A DNA stretch of 64,000 nt from Rhizobium sp. NLR16a (GTDB taxonomy: Bacteria > Pseudomonadota > Alphaproteobacteria > Rhizobiales > Rhizobiaceae): NCBI RefSeq assembly GCF_017948245.1, contig NZ_CP072869.1:186001-250000 (forward strand), given 5' to 3'. A model generated the notes under the pieces. The model did not search any database. It saw nothing but the letters and a program-made list of their open reading frames with translations, and was not told where the DNA came from. Each line of letters opens with the position of its first letter. Positions within the stretch are counted from its first letter, which is position 1. This document shows, one piece after another, positions 61,921 to 64,000 of this stretch. A program made the position numbers and the translations under genes.

Positions 61921-62870
61921 ATGAAGAGAAGGGACATAGAAGCGCTCCGCGAACGGGTCAGTTGCGCGGCCGTTCTCGAAAAGGCGAGCTTCGCCATCGA
62001 CATCAAGGAAAGCACCCGGCGGGCGATCAAGTTTCGCCGTGGCGGTGAAATCATCATCGTCACGCATGAAGGGCGTGGATGGTTCGATCCGCTCAGTGAT
62101 GCGAAAGGCGATGTGTTCGGGCTTGTCGAGCATCTCGATCATGTCGGATTTCGCGAAGCCGCCGAAAGGGTCGCGGATCTCGTGGGGTTCACGATCACCG
62201 AGCCGGAGTGGCAGCCGTTGGAGCTTGATGGAGGATGCGACCTCTCCCTCCCCGATCGTTGGCAGGCGCGCCGCCGCTCATGGCCCGGATCGTCGACATG
62301 GCGTTACCTCAACGGCGAGCGTTGCCTGCCCGCGCATTTACTCCGCAACGCGATCAAAGGCGGCTTTCTTCGAGAAGGTCCGCATGGCAGCATATGGGCA
62401 GCTCATTCGGACAAGACCGGAGTTGTGACCGGCTGGGAGGCACGAGGGCCGCAATACCGGGGCTTCTCCTCTGGCGGAAGGAAGGCTCTCTTTCGTCTCG
62501 GGTCGGTTACTGCGTTGCGCCTGGCCGTCACGGAAGCTGGGATCGATGCCATGAGTCTCGCGGCGATCGAGAGGATGTGGGAAGGCACGCTCTATCTCAG
62601 CACCGGTGGCGGGTGGTCGCCGGCCACGCAAGCCACGCTGCGGGACTTGGTCTCCCGACCGGATACCCGGCTGTTCGCTGCGACGGACGCCAATGCACAA
62701 GGCGATCTGTTTGCCGAGCGATTGCGGGCGCCCGCCGAGGATACCGGGTGCGACTGGACGCGGCTGCGCCCGCCCGAGGAGGACTGGAACGAGACCCTGA
62801 AGATTGGGGAAAAGGAAAAACGGGAAAGGAAAGAGGCGTGCCGCATTCGCACCGCCCGCATCAAGGGAGG
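61921..62870 (+). pseudogene. DUF3991/TOPRIM domain protein, C-terminus replaced
   Basis: From ATG 61921 the product has an N-terminal zinc-free CHC2-like primase domain (VSCAAVLEKASFAIDIKESTRRAIKFRRGGEIIIVTHEGRGWFDPLSDAKGDVFGLVEHL) and a DUF3991/TOPRIM region (VTEAGIDAMSLAAIERMWEGTLYLSTGGGWSP; LFAATDANAQGDLFAERL; the acidic E and D-x-D-like residues). This family is common on rhizobial plasmids next to conjugation genes. The family text ends near WNETLKIGEKEKRERKEA; what follows in frame to 63486 is low-complexity frame-shifted sequence from another gene. The 3' end has been lost. Confidence 0.75.
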
Positions 62871-62894
62871 CTTCGCCCGGCGGAGCCGGCGTGC

Positions 62895-63293
62895 CTCTCT
62901 CGCCCGGCATTGGAAGCGTCCTGCGGCGGCACGAGTGTCGTTCCCTGCCCGCGCGTCCGGGACACCCGCGCTGCCCTTGTCGAGCACTTCAAGGAGGAGC
63001 GCTTCGTGCATCAGTCTGCCCTCTTCGCGCCCGATGACGCGAAGCTGGCCGAGTGGCTTGCCAAGAGCACGGAACATGGTGGCGAGGACGGCGAAGCCCC
63101 CGCCGACGGGCCGGTCGGCGGCAGCGAGGACGGTGAGCCGTCGGTCGAGGACGAAGGGGAGGCCAATCCGCGTGTTCCGGAAGCCGAGGACGACGGCAAC
63201 GCGGCGGACGCCGAGCAAGAAGAGTTGGACGAAGCCGACGCTGACGTCAGCGCCAATGGCCTCGAGACCGCTTACGGGATCGCCGCCGAGTAG
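62895..63293 (+). pseudogene. 3' end of a plasmid ParB-like nuclease gene
   Basis: In a frame different from the DUF3991 gene, RVRDTRAALVEHFKEERFVHQSALFAPDDAKLAEWLAKSTEHGGEDGEAPADG continues into a D/E-rich tail ending GLETAYGIAAE and a stop at 63293. This matches the C-terminus of the large ParB-domain proteins found in rhizobial plasmid gene blocks. Its N-terminal part is absent: a deletion has joined it to the DUF3991 gene at about 62870-62960. Confidence 0.6.
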
Positions 63294-63321
63294 CAATCTC
63301 CTCACTTCGTTTCGACCGATA

Positions 63322-63347
63322 CCGCCGCCGGCCATTACCGGCGGCGG
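63322..63347 (+). terminator. Rho-independent-like terminator
   Basis: CCGCCGCCGG and CCGGCGGCGG form a perfect 10-bp stem around CCATTA, followed by CTTTGTTT. It lies 29 bases after the ParB-like stop. Confidence 0.75.
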
Positions 63348-63381
63348 CTTTGTTTCCACACATCAAAACAGGAGAACGAAG

Positions 63382-63486
63382 ATGTCTGCGTCTTTGGTTT
63401 ATGAGCTCGCCCCGAGTGGCTCGATCGTCGCCTGGTGCGACGGCACGCCTCGCCCGCCGCTACAGCAAGGGAGGCTGATCCGCTGA
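63382..63486 (+). pseudogene. Truncated start of a plasmid-conserved gene
   Basis: ATG 63382 after AGGAGAACGAAG opens MSASLVYELAPSGSIVAWCDGTPRPP, which I recall as the start of a conserved rhizobial plasmid protein usually following the ParB-like gene. After RPP an internal deletion is likely, and the stop TGA at 63484-63486 belongs to the IS3 element that cuts the gene. Confidence 0.5.
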
Positions 63487-64000
63487 CCTGCCACGTTGTG
63501 TTAGTCCATTTGGGACTGGAACTGGTTGCGCCTGCCTAGTTTATCAGCGAGATCGGTACCTCATTGCCGATTGCACCATGAGGCCGTTCTTCGTTGTAAT
63601 CTACGCCAATCCTCCATCGTTTCGGGCGCATCCGCAAGTGTTAGAAACCAATGCTGGTTCAGACTTTCCGCGCGGAAGCGGCTATTGAGCGCTTCAATGA
63701 ACGCATTATCGGTCGGCTTGCCTGGGCGTGAGAAGTCCAAGGTCACCCCCTTGGCGTAGGCCCAAAGGTCAAGATCGCGGGATACGAACTCCGTCCCCGC
63801 GTCGACACGGATCGTCTTCGGATAGCCGACGTTTTGGCACACCCGTTCCAAGGTTTGCACGACATCTTCACCTCGATAGCTGTGGCGTGGATCTAGCACG
63901 GGAGTGTATAACGCGAGAAGGTGTCGACCATCGTCACAACGCGCAGTTCTTTCCGGTGGCGAGCTGATCGTGAACGTAGTCCATCGCCCAGACATCATTC
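63484..64000 (-). mobile_element. IS3-family element, decayed, running off the window
   Basis: The left end TGACCTGCCACG at 63484 fits IS3-family (IS407-group) termini. On the minus strand the OrfB integrase core is readable: NDVWAMDYVHDQLATGK at the window edge, then GYPKTIRVDAGTEFVSRDLDLWAYAKGVTLDFSRPGKPTDNAFIEALNSRFRAESLNQHWF (D and E of the DDE triad), and VDYNEERPHGAIGNEVPISL in another frame. At least two indels (near 63600 and 63900) break the frame, so it is inactive. Confidence 0.82.

Noticed and set aside
1..64000. CRISPR arrays, tRNA and rRNA genes
   Set aside because: No regularly spaced direct repeats and no cloverleaf or rRNA-like segments were noticed; the reading was by eye, so a diverged tRNA could be missed.

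Overview
The window looks like DNA from a fast-growing Rhizobium of the R. leguminosarum/R. etli group, most likely a symbiotic plasmid or symbiosis island. The reasons are a nodL / nodM-nodN-nodT / nodO set with two recognisable nod boxes, a rhiABC-type rhizosphere operon next to a LuxI/LuxR pair, an FnrN-type regulator with two anaeroboxes, and a high density of decayed insertion sequences. These points come from protein and motif recognition by eye; no database search was possible.

Layout. 1-3.7 kb: start of a LuxR regulator, a LuxI-type acyl-homoserine-lactone synthase, a small XRE regulator and rhiA-rhiB-rhiC. 4.2-12.2 kb: nodL without nodF/nodE, a nod box, nodM-nodN-nodT, remnants of IS110 and IS21 family elements, and nodO (minus strand) with its own nod box. 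12.4-20.7 kb: an eight-gene minus-strand operon for organosulfur use (msuE, sfnG, a branched-chain-type ABC transporter, sfnB) ending at a strong hairpin. 20.8-25.1 kb: sparse, degraded DNA with a GntR regulator, an aminotransferase remnant and a frameshifted unknown gene. 25.15-31.44 kb: an IS66-family element that carries a small passenger gene and whose tnpC is split by a RIT element (three overlapping tyrosine recombinases between perfect 30-bp inverted repeats).

31.5-38.7 kb: an unusual locus of a secreted protein, an exported glycerophosphodiesterase-like protein, a GNAT acetyltransferase, a HAD phosphatase and a DegT/StrS aminotransferase, with a divergent ROK regulator. 38.8-41.5 kb: an IS66 orfA remnant cut by a complete IS21-family element with frameshifted istA; the far side of the insertion is a chemoreceptor gene truncated exactly at the element end. 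42.2-49.4 kb: a carbohydrate ABC transporter operon with a Gfo/Idh/MocA oxidoreductase and a second, paralogous ROK regulator. 49.5-55.5 kb: a third ROK regulator divergent from an iron/phosphonate-type ABC transporter operon with a TIM-barrel isomerase. 55.5-59.4 kb: IS1182-type remnant, icd, a chimeric pseudogene and fnrN. 59.5-64 kb: a GlcNAc-kinase-like gene with one in-frame UGA, a truncated GntR gene, remnants of plasmid housekeeping genes (DUF3991/TOPRIM, ParB-like) and a decayed IS3 element.

Working together: NodM would supply glucosamine-6-phosphate for Nod factor, NodL would O-acetylate it, NodO would be secreted as an accessory Ca-binding protein, and the quorum-sensing pair probably controls rhiABC. 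Several catabolic cassettes, each with its own regulator, suggest adaptation to plant-derived compounds. At least ten loci are broken, and several gene fusions lie at deletion or insertion points, so the region has been heavily rearranged.
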